From assembly GCA_001986395.2 (NCBI GenBank), contig MQVO02000018.1, positions 620,001 through 684,000 on the forward strand: 64,000 bases of DNA, read 5' to 3'. Source of the stretch: Irpex lacteus. Its lineage: Eukaryota > Basidiomycota > Agaricomycetes > Polyporales > Irpicaceae. The first letter of the stretch is position 1; every line of letters starts with the position of its first letter. A program made the translations under genes and the position numbers. The notes under the pieces are model-generated. The model was given only the letters and a program-made list of their open reading frames with translations. It was not told the DNA's origin and searched no databases. Below are positions 43,202 through 52,996 of this stretch, piece by piece.

Positions 43202-44291
43202 ATGGCCAACAAGACGCCCTCGAATTCATCTGACGAGAACAAGAAGGCTCCTCATCGATTTGTTCTTCTCGTAGACAAGCTACCACATATCACAATCAAT
43301 GTACCCAAGAACCCCGAGCGTAGGTCCCATGCCATTTCTTATCCACCGCCTCTCATAACATGTAATAACCCTCATTTCAGTGCCTCTTGGTACCGAAGCG
43401 TCTGAACGCTGCTTCATGTACTGCTCTCAGAGTCTAAGGGGCCGTGCGTCTCACGAAGAGCCGTGGTGCCGCACGATATGTATACGCAAGGTCTTCAAGC
43501 CTGAACTCCGTGGAGTATTGACCCTTTCCTAGTTTCCTGATGGTCGTATCACTGACCAATGTTTACAGACGATCATTGCAACTGGGCAAGAGATTGACCT
43601 CAAGATTCCCTTGCCGCCGGAAGGTCAGAAAGGCGCACAGTTCGTAAAGTCGCTCTTCGCTATGCGTTCGCGAGGCCAGGATGGTGAGAAGGAGGGCGAA
43701 CCAGATTGGACTGCTATTGCGAACAACCCGAATCTCAAGGACGTGGAGATCTGGAGGCCTGGATGGTATCTATATATGTCGAAGCGGTTCATTCCTGGTG
43801 TGATGGAGGTATCGAGTATGGAGGATACATTGTGGAAGACGCAGCGGGCACGTTTGGCGAAAGTTGAATACTTGAAGAAGTACTCGAAGAAGAGCTTAAA
43901 GGAGGTGGCGGAGCAGGTTCCAGATTTGTTGCCAACGCTGGAAGAGGACATTAGCAGGTCTTTAGAGAGGTGCGTCATGTATGTTTTAATCCACAACTAT
44001 GGCTGACACGTGTGATATAGCGAGGGAACCATGATTGTACCCCTTCCTCCACCCTTTCCACCCATATCAGAATCGATGAAGAAGATGCTCGAGCCAGCTT
44101 TCAAAGTGTTAACCCACACGCAAGAGAGCATCACTTCGGGAAGACAGCTACAGCTCGCAGAACGACTATGGGAGAAAGCACAGACACCAGATCCGTTCAT
44201 CCTTGCGAGAAACGTGTTACGTAAAGCGTGGAAGACATGGACAAATTCCGAAGATGACGATGACGACAGCACAGGCGGAAGGCAGCCTTAG
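43202..44291 (+). CDS. Conserved-looking unknown protein with twin CX3C motif
   Basis: Exons 43202-43319, 43381-43514, 43569-43969 and 44021-44291 sum to 307 residues; splice phases agree. I do not recognise a family. The N-terminus is short and polar, then VLLVDKLPHITINVPKNPE. A cysteine module follows: CFMYC, 14 residues, then CRTIC, with basic and aromatic flanks (EPWCRTICIRKVFKPELRG). Paired CX3C with such spacing resembles the small Tim chaperones of the mitochondrial intermembrane space, although the rest is unlike them. The middle has WRPGWYLYMSKRFIPGV and a Lys-rich helix (RLAKVEYLKKYSKKSLKEV). The C-terminal third is helical and ends in an acidic NSEDDDDDSTGG tail. No signal peptide. 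Mitochondrial localisation is inference. Confidence 0.75.
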
Positions 44292-44714
44292 AGCCAATGT
44301 TGCGCTCTTTGTTACGCTGCTAGAACCGCACTCATATGTATCGATAGATTTTATTATATTTCCCGCAGATACCCGTAATACAGCATTATACTTCGGCATG
44401 TTAAGGCAGTAGCCTTCGAGGCCGAAGTCGGTTTTGTGAACAAGCACATATTACTGGCTGAGCTGGAGGTGTCACACAACTGCGAGCTAACAATAGGTCG
44501 GCGGGATAGCGTAAAAGCTTCGCATGTGCCAATAAGGTGAGTTCCTTTGACAGTTTGTGTCGTCGATGGAACTAACATTCTAAATCCAGACTTGCTAGAT
44601 TTGTACACGACATGTGCACATACACCCGGAAGCGATAATAAATTAACCTGTTCATACACACAGCGCCGTGGCAACGCTTTCCAAGATTACACTAGGATTG
44701 CAACTCGAAGATAT
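44292..44714. other. Spacer between convergent genes
   Basis: 3' ends of the twin-CX3C gene and the third F-box gene. No separate gene or RNA is supported. Confidence 0.45.
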
Positions 44715-46070
44715 CTACGCTCTCGCCGTCAACATCCTCCAGGAACTATCCATACTCGCAAGCTCTTCGGGAATAAAGGGCCCCTGCCACCGTTCTGGCT
44801 CGAACTCGTGGAAAGACGAACCCGATTGTTTTGCAGCCCGCAGAGCGTGCAATACGAATGGGTTTTCGGAATACACCCGAATTAAGGGATGCTCGCAGGT
44901 TCGCGCTTGGATGAACTTCAGTAAGTCCTCTGCATACGGCGCCGGGAGCCCACTATCCCTGTCGCTAATGACCAATTCTCGCAGGGTTGGCCAGGCGGAC
45001 GGATCCTGCTGCGACCCCGTGGGGTGGGGCTCGCTGGACGACGAAAGGGATAGGACGGCTGAGGCCACGCGGCTCTCGAGACAGAGTTGATCGACGTTCG
45101 GGAATACGTGGAGGAATTGTTTGGGGAGGGATTTAACGGATTGTGGTAGCGTGCCGTCGAGAATCTTGAGTCGCCGGACTGAGGCTAGTAAGGCACGGTA
45201 TGTCTCTGCATTACCGACGATTTCTCCCGCTGAAACGTCGATTACGAACTCCGCCAGGCTGGGGGCAACTAGGTTCTTCAGCACCTCACCGTACCCAACT
45301 CCAATTCCTCTCGTGACGGAGAGGGAACGCAGTTGAGGGAGGGAAACCTTGAACTCGTCTTCGCGCTCCTTGAAGCCCACTTGAGGACCGAGAAGGAGCG
45401 TCTGGAGGCTGCCTTTGCAGGCCGCCAACAGTGGCACGAGGTCATACCAGCTGTCGAACGTGACATGGCCGATCGACAAATGGGACAAATTCTGGCAGGT
45501 CGTCTGCCAAGATTCGGGTGCAAGGACCATCTTAGTGAACCTGGCGCAGGACAGGTTAGGGGCCGTCAGGGTAATGTCGACGTCCCTGGGGTACGCGCCG
45601 TCCACTTCGAAGATAAGGCTACGCAAATGAGGTAGAGACGCGCTTGCTAGCGCGTCCCGTAGTGGGATCGTTATCGGGTCCTGCGGGTCGATACCATACA
45701 GTGCGACGTCCTGCCAGCGTTGCACGCTCGACATGAGCAGGCTCCAGAGGGGGTCCTTGACTTGCAGTTTGGGGCGGCGGACGAAGGTGAGGGAGATAGG
45801 GAGGTTCTGGGATCGCAGCAGAAACAGCTCAACGAGATTGAGCGAGCCTGAGCTAGACGACTCTGGCGTAAGGTGGATGCACGTCCATAGGAAAGGAGAA
45901 TGGATAACGAGATGCCTCAGACGTTGTGAGACGTGACTTATTGTCAAGGGAGACTGGCATTCTCGTTCGCGGTCTGGTCTTCGGAGCAGACGACAACGGG
46001 GGAACGGATGAGTGCAAGCCTCATTGAGGATGTCGAAGAGTAGCTCGTTGGGTAGACTGTTGAGAGACAT
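44715..46070 (-). CDS. F-box protein with leucine-rich C-terminus (third of three)
   Basis: Single-exon gene, 451 residues, ATG at 46070. The F-box is at the very N-terminus: MSLNSLPNELLFDILNEA, then ISHVSQRLRHLVIHSPFLWTCI. Irregular Leu-rich repeats follow (LPHLRSLIFEVDG, LSHLSIGHVTF, LPQLRSLSVTR, VRRLKILDGTLPQ, WPTLRELVISD). Likely an SCF substrate adaptor; target unknown. In contrast to the other two F-box genes in this window, it is uninterrupted and has a clear TATA box. Sequence similarity to the other two is limited to the F-box, so this is not a recent tandem duplicate. Confidence 0.88.
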   Translation of the reverse strand: MSLNSLPNELLFDILNEACTHPFPRCRLLRRPDRERECQSPLTISHVSQRLRHLVIHSPFLWTCIHLTPESSSSGSLNLVELFLLRSQNLPISLTFVRRPKLQVKDPLWSLLMSSVQRWQDVALYGIDPQDPITIPLRDALASASLPHLRSLIFEVDGAYPRDVDITLTAPNLSCARFTKMVLAPESWQTTCQNLSHLSIGHVTFDSWYDLVPLLAACKGSLQTLLLGPQVGFKEREDEFKVSLPQLRSLSVTRGIGVGYGEVLKNLVAPSLAEFVIDVSAGEIVGNAETYRALLASVRRLKILDGTLPQSVKSLPKQFLHVFPNVDQLCLESRVASAVLSLSSSSEPHPTGSQQDPSAWPTLRELVISDRDSGLPAPYAEDLLKFIQARTCEHPLIRVYSENPFVLHALRAAKQSGSSFHEFEPERWQGPFIPEELASMDSSWRMLTARA

Positions 46071-46765
46071 GGCGATAGAGACTGAACATGATAGTCAGCG
46101 ATATGGCACCTTTTATACCCCAAGAGATAAGTAAACCTACCGAGCGACTTGTGTGGAGATAGTGGGTCCTATCAAGAACTGTCGTTCCACACTAGGGGTA
46201 TTTATACCAGTTCCTGCGGTACAGATTGTGGCTGCATGCGGCATGTCGCGGCAGCGGGAAGAGAAGGGCCAAGGCCTGCCGTCGTCTGTTACAATATCAG
46301 TTTAGGTGGCGGTAGTGTTCTGCGGATAAATGGCTGATCATGCACATGAGCGAATATCTGCACTGTAGTAAGGAACAGAACACCAAGGGGTCATGCTATC
46401 AAGCGCACAGCTCCAATACACTAACGTTAACGAAGAATCCACGGTGATGTTCTTGAGCTAAGTATACTCGCGTGCTGAACTTCGAGAATCCTAGATATCT
46501 ATGCCGACAAGTTAGATGCGGCGAGTTGCTGTCTCTGGCAAACGGTTTTGAATCGCCGCGGCTCTAACGCGCGAGGGGATGATCCCAATCTCTCGTGACC
46601 ATGATGAAAGGTCATCGAACCTTGACATCGAGAATATCGTAAACAGTCCATCATCTGCAATCCGATGTACATAAGTTACATGTGAGGGCATAAAGTAGTC
46701 ATAACATGAATGAGTAGGGTCATGAGATGGTTTCTGCGTGGTGGGAGTCCGCTGCGCGACCGTGA
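46071..46765. other. Intergenic with F-box promoter
   Basis: Promoter of the third F-box gene on the left and 3' end of the coiled-coil gene on the right. No gene, repeat or RNA seen. Confidence 0.45.
46111..46117 (-). promoter_or_regulatory. TATA box of the third F-box gene
   Basis: The minus strand reads GGGTATAAAAGGTGCC, 41 nt upstream of the ATG at 46070. A near-ideal TATA box; the leader would be short. Confidence 0.55.
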
Positions 46766-48395
46766 TTACAACGACCCATTGAGTATCGCCGACTCCAACA
46801 CCACCTGAGGTTTCTGCAGCACAGCTACGTCCCACTGGTTCTCAGCCTTGCCGTTCAACTTCATCTTCTTACAGCGCCTGAGGCCCATGGCAGACGTACA
46901 GATCACCTTCGCAGCGCCCAACCCCAAATCTTTGCTCCCTGACTCGTAGGCAGTCTCCATCCCCGAACCGTCGTACACATCACCTGGATGTATCAATACA
47001 GTCTCGAAGTCACACGAGACAATATCTTCGCCAATCGCCTTCCGCAAGTTGATAGCTGATTCGACGATGGAACGGAACCCGTCCCGTCTACGTGAAATCA
47101 GGCTATCGATTTGGAATGGTGATGAACCCGCGACGAGGAGAAGGTTTCGAACGTCCGTGATGAACATTTTGGTGAGCTCATCGACAAGGTTAGGCATTCC
47201 TTGCTTCGCGTACTTGTGGGTTAGAGCACGCCATCGCCCGAGGACCGCCTGACTCTCTGAGAAACGCGAAGAAATATGAGCTTCGCATCACAGATCATGG
47301 GAAAAAGAACGTACCTGAGTTCATAACATACTTGTATGTCTCATCAAGAATCTGGTCGTGTTCGTGCATAAAGCTATACGATGACGAAATCCAAGAAGAG
47401 AAGGCAACAGCCATCGCCTGCAATGCTGCCTGGAGAAGGATGGCGTTCCCGCGATACTGCGAGGACAAGAGACCTGGAAGCGCGGACCCTACCCAGCCCT
47501 CGATGGCACCAGCGGCTTCCGCCGCCGCTTTGCCATTTACACGCGTGCTCTTGTCCAGCCTGAAGATCTCGCGTGTCGCCTTCGCAGTCTGAGCGATGTC
47601 GGAGTTGAGCTTCTGCAGGAGTCGCACAACGTCGGTCTCAACGACTATGTCCGAGCCAGCGACGAGCTTAAGCTCATCGACTTCCAGCTGACGCGTATCA
47701 AGCAAGGTCTGAACGCTGTTCTTCTGCTGCTTCTCCTCAAACGCGTTGTTCAACGCCTTCCGCAATTCTTCCTTTAGCTTCTCCAACTCCTCGTCCTTCC
47801 TCTTAGTCTCTTCATCCCGCCTCCTAACCTCCTCCTCCAAGACACGTCTCTCTTCCTCGCTCCTCTTCACCTCGTCAGCCATCTTCTTGACCTCGACTTC
47901 GAGCTGCTGTACGTCTTCGGTCATCTTCTTGAGGTGCTCCTCCCGCTGAGCCGCCTCCTCGCTCATCCTCTTGGTGACGTCTTCTCGCTGCGCTGCTTCC
48001 TCGCTCATCCTCGTGATACGCTCCTCCCGCTGGCGTACTTCTTCGTCCATCTTCTTTATCGCCTCGTTCTGCTTCTGCAACTCATGCTCCTGAGCCTTGA
48101 GACCAGCCTGCGTCTCGACCTTCAACAGGTCCAAGTCCTGGGTCAGCCTCTCAAGCTCGACGTGAAGCTGGCTGGACTCTTGACGCAGCTGGTCTCGCTC
48201 GGTTGAAGTCTTGTCGGCGAGCTGCTTCCAGCGGTCAGCCTCTTCCTTCCAGGGCTCAGGTACGTGTCGAGCGGAAGGGGATGTGGGAGGGTCCTCTGGC
48301 GAGGATGGCGGCGCTTCGAGAGATTTGCGAATCGTCGACGGTACGAGGCTCAGGATGCTCTGCATGAACGGCGAGTGAAGTAGGCTCCAGGCCAT
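46766..48395 (-). CDS. Coiled-coil protein of unknown function
   Basis: Exons 47315-48395 and 46766-47256 sum to 523 residues. The N-terminus carries a hydrophobic stretch (WSLLHSPFMQSILSLVPSTI) and a Pro/Ser-rich linker. Residues 50-240 form a long charged coiled coil. It includes an internal repeat of about 14 residues, REERITRMSEEAAQRE, repeated with small changes three times. A globular region follows (VETDVVRLLQKLNSDIAQTAKATREI, RGNAILLQAALQAMAVAFSSW). The C-terminal domain has LVDELTKMFITDVRNLLLVAG, FRSIVESAINLRKAIGEDIVSCDF and ends VVLESAILNGSL. I do not recognise the family; the Rho/dynamin-like phrase INLRKAIGEDIVS hints at a regulator-type C-terminal domain, but I would not assign it. 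No transmembrane segment. Confidence 0.75.
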
Positions 48396-49121
48396 ATTGA
48401 TAAGTTTCGACAGAATATTGAATAAAAAAGGCGTGATGTCGACGACGGTGCGTACGACTAAGGTAGTAGACGAAGGTGGTGGAGGTGGTGGACAAGCCGA
48501 TGTGGGACGTACCGCCCTTGCACGGTACGAGTTTTGTGCACCTGAGAGGCACGTTTCCTCGTGTCCGATGGAGGCCAGACACAGTCTGTTTGCAGTTTTG
48601 CCATACAGCGCGGTCTACATACAACATCGCTGTGATTAGCGTGTATCAGGTATTGAGAAAGCGTGTACGGATATGAAGCTTCTTGAGGATAGCCTTTGAA
48701 CATGCGCCGACTGCATGTATGCTAAGCGCCGCGGCAGCGACGTACGGGTTCTGGCAACTATGTGCAGCGGCAGCTGATAATAGGCGATGCTGTTACTTGG
48801 ATATGAAACTGAGAATGAGGGGATAGCTCAGAGATGAGAGAAGCAGAATTAGAGGATGGATGACCATATTGCAGCGAGCGGGCCGAGTTGCATGAAGGCA
48901 GGGCGACAACGTTCAGGTGCACAAGACAGATGTAACTGAACGGATCATTTCATTAAAGTTGCCACGCACCCGCGAATGTTCGAGCTCGAGGCATGCTTGG
49001 AACACACTTCCGTAATTTCAGCTCCAGTATATACGGGGCCTGCAGAATAGTCTGCCGGATGACTTATAAATTGACAAATATCATACGCCGGTGTATGCGA
49101 GGAGGTATTCTGCAACAAGCC
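48396..49121. other. Intergenic between coiled-coil promoter and carrier 3' end
   Basis: No gene or RNA supported. A short run of GGT/GGAGGT repeats occurs near 48474-48494 (GGTGGTGGAGGTGGTGG), a small low-complexity tract close to the coiled-coil gene's start. Confidence 0.45.
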
Positions 49122-50714
49122 TTAGTAAGTGTGCGTCCGAATGAACAGACAGAGCCCACCTCGTGTAATCTCGAATGCTGCGAAAGTGCTTGCGGCGGCG
49201 GGTATACTGGAGGGAGAAGTTAGCCGCATGGAGAAAGCGCTGATAATCGCCTCTCGTCCTCACCTACGCAGTACTGCATGAGCGAACAACATGTGTCAGG
49301 GTCATAATCAGGAACAGGTAGCCGGCTCGACGACTTACACGAAGGAGTGAGGCCCTTGAATAAACCGGAGCTATACGACAGTATAGCCATGAGTAAACAG
49401 AAACCCGTGGCAAACAGGATACATACAACCCAGACTCCGCGAGTATGGCATTGAACTCATGGGTGATGTAACGCACAGGCGTCCCAACAGGCGGGGCTTC
49501 TCGCAGTTGTACGCGGGATTTGATAACATCTGTGAACAGTAAGGAAGCTGACGAGATGCTATTCGTCCATCACATACCTAAGGGATAAGAAGACAGCCAA
49601 TATGCCAACTTCACTGCGTCATTAGTATTCTGTGCTATGAGATTAATATTAGTTACTTACACCGCCAGTAGAGCCGCTAGCTAGAACAGCCCATACAGGC
49701 AAGTCTTTACCATATTTCTTCGCGAACTTACGTTTCGAGAATTCATAAGCTAAGATATCACAATGAGGGATTATAGAAAAGATGGAACAGCATCTTCCAT
49801 ACCTGTATAGAACCTACACAAGTAATTAAGTTATAAGCTTGACAACACAACTAAATACGACTCACCCTGCGTATGCCGGAATCTCTCTTGCGAAGGTGAT
49901 CTACAGTTAGATGAGTACGAATACGTCGTTCATTGAAGTAACTTTCGATCGTACCCAGTACCCTCGCATGATTCCGTTCCGGAAGCCGTATTTCACCCAC
50001 ATATCTCTCACCGTGGCGCGCAGTGTCTTATCGTCCTTGGAACCATACTGGCCTTGCATACGGACTTTGAACATCTCAACTGAGTCCACTTATCAGTTTG
50101 TCCGGTATGCTTCCGTCGTTTAGCAGTCGTACCTGGACTTGCGAGTACAGCATTTGCTGCACCAGCCATTGAACCTGCTAAGGCAATCTGCTGCAAGGAA
50201 AGGTCCGGGAAAGGGGAGACTGCACGCTTAGATGCAGCATATGCAGCAAACAGCAATGAATTGACTCCTGCAATTCCCATTAGTGGACTGGCCATGCCTG
50301 AATAAGCAGCATTTGGTAAGCGAATGTCAAATAACTAACATTTAGCGCACCTTTATACAGAGCAAGAAACCCCTCCTTCCGCAAGGTCTGCTTCAGGATA
50401 TCCATAGGCCCTTTCTAATCGAGCATGAGTGGCCGTACCGGCGAAGTTGCACGACTTGTACTCACGAACATGCCCTCTATCGTAACACCGCAGAATGAGC
50501 TGAATGCACGACACGAATCGCTACGGATACGCACTTGGTGCAATCTGGGCACGAGTCTTTATCGTGTCAAGAGGTTGACCAACTGTTCGAATGTATGTTC
50601 AGAGACGTGTTCTGTTGTTGTTCCGAGGTCAATAATGAGATGCACTGTACCGAGGACTTGTGCGGCGCCACCAACACTTCCTGCGACAAGCTCATTGACA
50701 GTCCGGAGATCCAT
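49122..50714 (-). CDS. Mitochondrial carrier family transporter
   Basis: Inner-membrane solute carrier with three repeats, resembling the carnitine/ornithine/YMC branch. About twelve small exons join in frame. MDLRTVNELVAGSVGG starts repeat 1, whose signature is PLDTIKTRAQ. A ~11-nt micro-exon (AGGGCATGTTC) links it to KGPMDILKQTLRKEG. Then come LALYKGMASPLMGIAGVN, LAGSMAGAANAVLASPVEMFKVRMQ (repeat 2), RGYWITFAREIPAYAGFY, ASGSTGG and YPLDVIKSRVQ (repeat 3), and SLLRSIPAAASTFAAFE. It ends FIRTHTY with stop at 49124-49122. All three PxD/ExxK/R signatures are present. Substrate cannot be fixed by eye. It is divergent from REX4, with 275 bp between start codons. Confidence 0.85.
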
Positions 50715-50989
50715 GGTGGTAGTTCAGACGAAAGGACGATGTTGGTCTCCAAAGCCGTGTCAATGTCGACTTTACGAGTGCGACCTCACGCGCACGCGCG
50801 AAAGAGACAGGGTTGCATGCAAGTGGCGACATTCTTATCAATATTGTCAATTAAGTCCAAATACGGATTGTCACATATATAAAAATAGAAATGAATTCAA
50901 GTGAGATTATTTCTTTGCAGTCTTCTTCGACGACCTCGGCAACATATAGGGTGCAATCCTTGTTCTATCTTACTCGTTGGAGAGAAAGA
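50715..50989. promoter_or_regulatory. Bidirectional promoter region of carrier and REX4 genes
   Basis: Only 275 bp separate the two start codons. A TATATAAAAA at 50876-50885 faces REX4 with 105 nt to its ATG. On the carrier side there is no obvious TATA. The compact spacing suggests shared control. Confidence 0.5.
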
Positions 50990-52329
50990 ATGCCAAAGAC
51001 AGAGAAGACAACGTTGACTAAGCCCTCGTCCAACTGGCTGGCTCTACAGAAGGTAGCTGTGCACATTCTTTCATCTGCGGTCTAGTTATTGAGAGCATTG
51101 CGGCAGTAGAAGCTCAATCCATCGTCTTCTAAAAACCATAGCAAAGATATTCATCCACGGAAAAGAAGGAAACTTGAAGAGCAGGAAGCTGTTACCGATG
51201 CCCAAGAGTCCGTCGAGCCTGTTACTGCCTTCCCTAGAGGCGTAGTACATTCCACCCCCTCCACTTCTACTCTACCTGACGAAATCAAAAACGGGGAGTC
51301 CTTGGGTGCGTTAAGGAAGATGGTGCTGGGACAAGTGGAATATACGGATGTGCAAAAGCAGTGAGTCTCCCCCCTGTCATTTGGTTCTGCACCTAATCTA
51401 ATGTCTGAACGCTTCTTAGACCGGGAAAATATCTCGCTCTGGATTGCGAGATGGTGGGTGTCGGTATAGATGGAAAAGAATCTTCTCTTGCGCGTGTCAG
51501 CGTGGTCAATTTCTACGGCGTCGTTCTGCTTGACGAGTTTGTGCGCCAGAGGGAACATGTGGTCGACTATAGGACAGAGTTCAGTGGTATAAGACCGAAG
51601 GACATGATTCATGGTATGTAGCTCCATCTCAATCTCTATAAGCGCAGTACATTGACCATAAGTACAGCGAAGCCGTTTGTAGAAGTGCAGAAATTGGTAG
51701 CAGACTTGTTGAAAGATCGCATATTGGTGGGACATGCCGTCCATAATGATTTGAAGGTGCGACTCGTTTCAATGATGTTAGCAAAGCTCTCATATATCAC
51801 GTACTAGGCTCTTCTGCTTTCACATCCTTACATTATGACTCGCGATACTCAAGTATTGGCAGGGAAGCACAAGGTGATGAAAACGAAACGACCTGCTCTG
51901 CGGCATCTGGTACAGCAAGAAGTCGGAATTGCGATTCAGGGCGGGGAACACTCCTCGGTACGTCAACGGTTCGACGATATGTCTCGAGGGCGCCTGTTGA
52001 TTGTTCAGTAGGTGACAGATGCACGGGCAACAATGGCGGTGTACCGGATACATCGGAAAGAGTGGGACAAGGGCTTCCCTCGTCCGTCGGCACCGTCTGC
52101 GCCATCTAAGAAGCGTTCGCTCTCTCAGAGAGATGATGAAGGGAGTAGTGATGATGAGGCTGATACCTCGACGGCGGGTGCTTCGGTTGGTAAGAAGAAA
52201 AGCCGAACAGATCAGTATCCAGGTGGCGGTCGGAAAGGTGTGAGCTCTGGTCTTTCGGTAGTCGTACAGCGGAAGGAGAAGAAGACAAAGAGCGGCTGGT
52301 GGAAGGATCTAGGCGGTGCAAGCGGATAG
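50990..52329 (+). CDS. REX4: RNA exonuclease 4 (DEDDh family)
   Basis: Nuclear 3'-5' exoribonuclease acting in pre-rRNA processing. After ATG 50990 ([21 protein letters not shown]) an intron leads to a basic nucleolar-type segment ([13 protein letters not shown]). The exonuclease domain has [12 protein letters not shown] (the D and E), [39 protein letters not shown] (third acidic residue), [24 protein letters not shown], and [14 protein letters not shown] (catalytic His and last Asp). All DEDDh residues are present. The tail is Ser- and Lys-rich and ends [11 protein letters not shown]. Roughly 350 residues from about six exons. Family assignment is firm. Confidence 0.92.
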
Positions 52330-52996
52330 CCTGGGCCGTCAGTTGTACGAGGAATGTTGTATCTTCTTGGTTCGTTTTCATTCTAGGGACACACTGAACA
52401 CTACTGATATATTCTGGATCCTCGGGCGTGTTTTACAGTAGTTATGAGTTCAAGGGGACTGCAACATATACTGAACAGCACTCTATGTGCCTAGTGATCT
52501 GCTTGCGTGATGTAAGCTGTCTAGTGAGTCAAAATTGCATTTTGAACACGTACGGAAGTTACCGAACACCAGTTACACCCGTGAAGGACGTCGGCGGTTA
52601 CGACTCGATACAACACCACGAAGGCAATGCTTGCTCTGGCTGCCATTGCACCATAGTCACGAGATTTGAACTCTTGCACGCTCTTGTACTCAGAAGAAGA
52701 GTGCACAGCAGTATATCTGTGCCCCCCTTCAATGACTCAGCATAACATAGACCTATCACCGCCTTTCCACGTAGCCTGCCAATTTGCTCTGTGCACATCA
52801 CTGTCAAGCAGATAATTGACGGGCGGACAGAACGACGGGACCACATCATTGATTTCCGCGGTCATTTACTGATTATGGACTGTAGCTTTGCTAAACTGAC
52901 TCGATAATGCGGTGAAGGGCGGGCCTATATTGCTGTCACCCGACGTTACAGGCACGTTCAACATTCCCCAATTCCCGTCCCCCGCCTGTTCATTCG
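52330..52996. other. Intergenic: REX4 3' end and promoter of MFS paralogue B
   Basis: No gene, repeat or RNA supported. The 5' leader of the MFS gene is GC-richer near 52920-52990. Confidence 0.45.

Noticed and set aside
46512..46835. 107-residue open frame on the minus strand next to the coiled-coil gene
   Set aside because: Overlaps the end of that gene in another frame and lacks motifs or splice signals.
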